The translations under genes and the position numbers were made by a program. 22,513 bases of DNA from NCBI GenBank assembly GCA_037439685.1, contig JBBIVO010000023.1:1-22513 (forward strand). The letters are read 5' to 3'. The stretch comes from JAGTRB01 sp037439685 (GTDB lineage Archaea; Thermoproteota; Bathyarchaeia; TCS64). Shown piece by piece: positions 21,635 to 22,513 of the stretch. Below the pieces are notes generated by a model. That model did not search any database and was not told where the DNA came from. It saw only the letters and a list, made by a program, of their open reading frames with translations. Each line of letters starts with the position of its first letter. Within the stretch, counting starts at the first letter, position 1.

Positions 21635-22447
21635 ATGGGGAAGATTATGAAACTAGAGGAAGATGCTTATGGTCAGGAAGGATGGGCTTATTACAATGAC
21701 AAAGATAGCTTTGAAATAGTAGAAAGGGATGATGGATACTTCAGCGTTTCTTCCGGATGCAAAATATATTTTTCGGGTTATCAAGATTGGCCTCTCCACG
21801 AGAGGAAGGCAATGGAATTTGTTAAAGGAAGGGTTTTAGATATAGGTTTTGGAGCTGGCAGACATTCTCTATATCTGCAGGAAAGAGGTTTCGACGTTCT
21901 TGGAATTGATAACTCCCCTCTTGCTATAAAGGTCTGTAAATTAAGAGGATTGAGGAAAGCTGAAGTAATGTCAATTGAGGAAGTAAATTTCAAGCCAAAT
22001 TCCTTTGAAACAATACTCATGATGGGAAACAATTTTGGCTTGTTTGGCAGTTTCAAGAAAGCAAGAAGGTTGCTTAAAAGATTTCATAAAATAACTTCCC
22101 AAGATGCCATTATAATTGCAGAAACTCGCGACCCATATAAAACCGATAACCCAGCGCATTTAGAATATCACAAATTTAATAGGAATAGAGGGAGAATGGG
22201 TGGGCAACTGAGGATCAGAATAAGATTTGAGAAATATGTTACAAAATGGTTCGACTATTTGTTAGTATCTAAGGAAGAGATGAAAGATATACTCAAAGGA
22301 ACAGGATGGCGAGTCAGGGAATTCATAGACTCTGGAGACTCAGTTTATATAGCAATAATTAACAAAGAAGTTCCCTTGATTAAAAAAAGGCCGACGAACA
22401 TTAAAGGGGGAAAAATCCAAAAATATAAAAATAAATCAAGAAAATAA
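21635..22447 (+). CDS. Class I SAM-dependent methyltransferase
   Basis: A 270-residue Rossmann-fold methyltransferase. Motif I is VLDIGFGAG (67-75), followed by RHSLYLQERGFDVLGIDNS with the acidic SAM-ribose residue D92. The post-motif strand is SFETILMMGNNFGLFG, and a later strand is AIIIAETRDPY. The N-terminal 60 residues include a YFSGYQDWPLHERKAMEF segment, and the tail is strongly basic (about 250-270, rich in Lys), which could bind nucleic acid or ribosomes. The substrate is unknown; overall it resembles UbiE/Methyltransf_25-type small-molecule enzymes. Codon use is A+T-rich (AAA, AGA, ATA) unlike upstream genes, suggesting transfer. It follows the protease-tail ORF by 18 bp. Confidence 0.9.
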   Translation: MGKIMKLEEDAYGQEGWAYYNDKDSFEIVERDDGYFSVSSGCKIYFSGYQDWPLHERKAMEFVKGRVLDIGFGAGRHSLYLQERGFDVLGIDNSPLAIKVCKLRGLRKAEVMSIEEVNFKPNSFETILMMGNNFGLFGSFKKARRLLKRFHKITSQDAIIIAETRDPYKTDNPAHLEYHKFNRNRGRMGGQLRIRIRFEKYVTKWFDYLLVSKEEMKDILKGTGWRVREFIDSGDSVYIAIINKEVPLIKKRPTNIKGGKIQKYKNKSRK

Positions 22448-22485
22448 CTAAATTTATTTTGCATGGAATTATTTTAATTGATAAA

Positions 22486-22499
22486 TTGGTTATAACCAA
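22486..22499. repeat. Perfect 14-bp palindrome
   Basis: TTGGTTATAACCAA is identical on both strands. It lies about 40 bp beyond the methyltransferase stop in A+T-rich DNA. It could be an operator for a gene beyond the window or chance. Confidence 0.45.
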
Positions 22500-22513
22500 A
22501 ATAAAGTCAACTC

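Noticed and set aside
1..22513. CRISPR array or insertion sequence
   Set aside because: No regularly spaced repeat series, no transposase motif and no terminal inverted repeats were seen on reading the window.

Overview
The window is archaeal chromosome and most of it is core housekeeping gene content. Archaeal markers include glycerol-1-phosphate dehydrogenase (archaeal lipid backbone), aCPSF1/FttA, a 20S proteasome beta subunit, Cdc48/VAT, FEN1, Nob1, UPF0147 and an intron-bearing tRNA-Ser. Archaeal SepF together with strong AGG (Arg) and ATA (Ile) use and high G+C fits a TACK-type lineage that divides with FtsZ, for example a Bathyarchaeia-like organism. That placement is an inference and no marker here fixes it. 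GTG and TTG starts are common. Several genes have a TATA box about 26-28 nt before the start codon, as expected for leaderless or nearly leaderless mRNAs.

Layout. Positions 1-366 hold the start of an MBL-fold hydrolase running off the left edge. Positions 367-1272 are a decayed zone: two short unassigned minus-strand ORFs and a flavodoxin-like pseudogene with five in-frame stops, ending against the 3' end of tRNA-Ser(UGA) (1273-1370, 12-nt intron). Positions 1429-12017 are a long minus-strand run: TatD nuclease, small membrane protein, SPFH protein, UPF0147, HAD phosphatase (apparently frameshifted at its C-terminus), an ABC-2 exporter pair, an amidohydrolase, Nob1, NAD kinase, PCMT and a family III CoA-transferase. 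A gene-free gap with a strong hairpin follows. Next come a PUA/MCT-1-like protein (-) and divergent SepF (+). SepF meets the psmB-aCPSF1 pair (-) tail to tail, with overlapping stop codons. Positions 15993-20627 carry egsA, then the tightly packed cdc48 / small winged-helix-like / fen1 cluster on the plus strand.

Positions 20628-22513 change character. About 800 bp are gene-free and A+T-rich. A two-gene unit follows: a 54-codon ORF matching only the active-site-serine end of a chymotrypsin-fold protease, with its own TATA box, then a class I SAM methyltransferase with a near-perfect Shine-Dalgarno site. Its base composition differs from the rest of the window, suggesting acquired DNA or a decayed island.

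Functional themes are RNA processing and translation (Nob1, aCPSF1, PUA protein, tRNA), protein quality control (proteasome, Cdc48, PCMT, SPFH), replication and repair (FEN1, TatD), lipid and cofactor synthesis (EgsA, NAD kinase) and division (SepF). I see no convincing wholly new system. The best second-look items are the G5 frameshift in the HAD gene, the SepF N-terminus, the protease-tail/methyltransferase unit and the pseudogene next to the tRNA.
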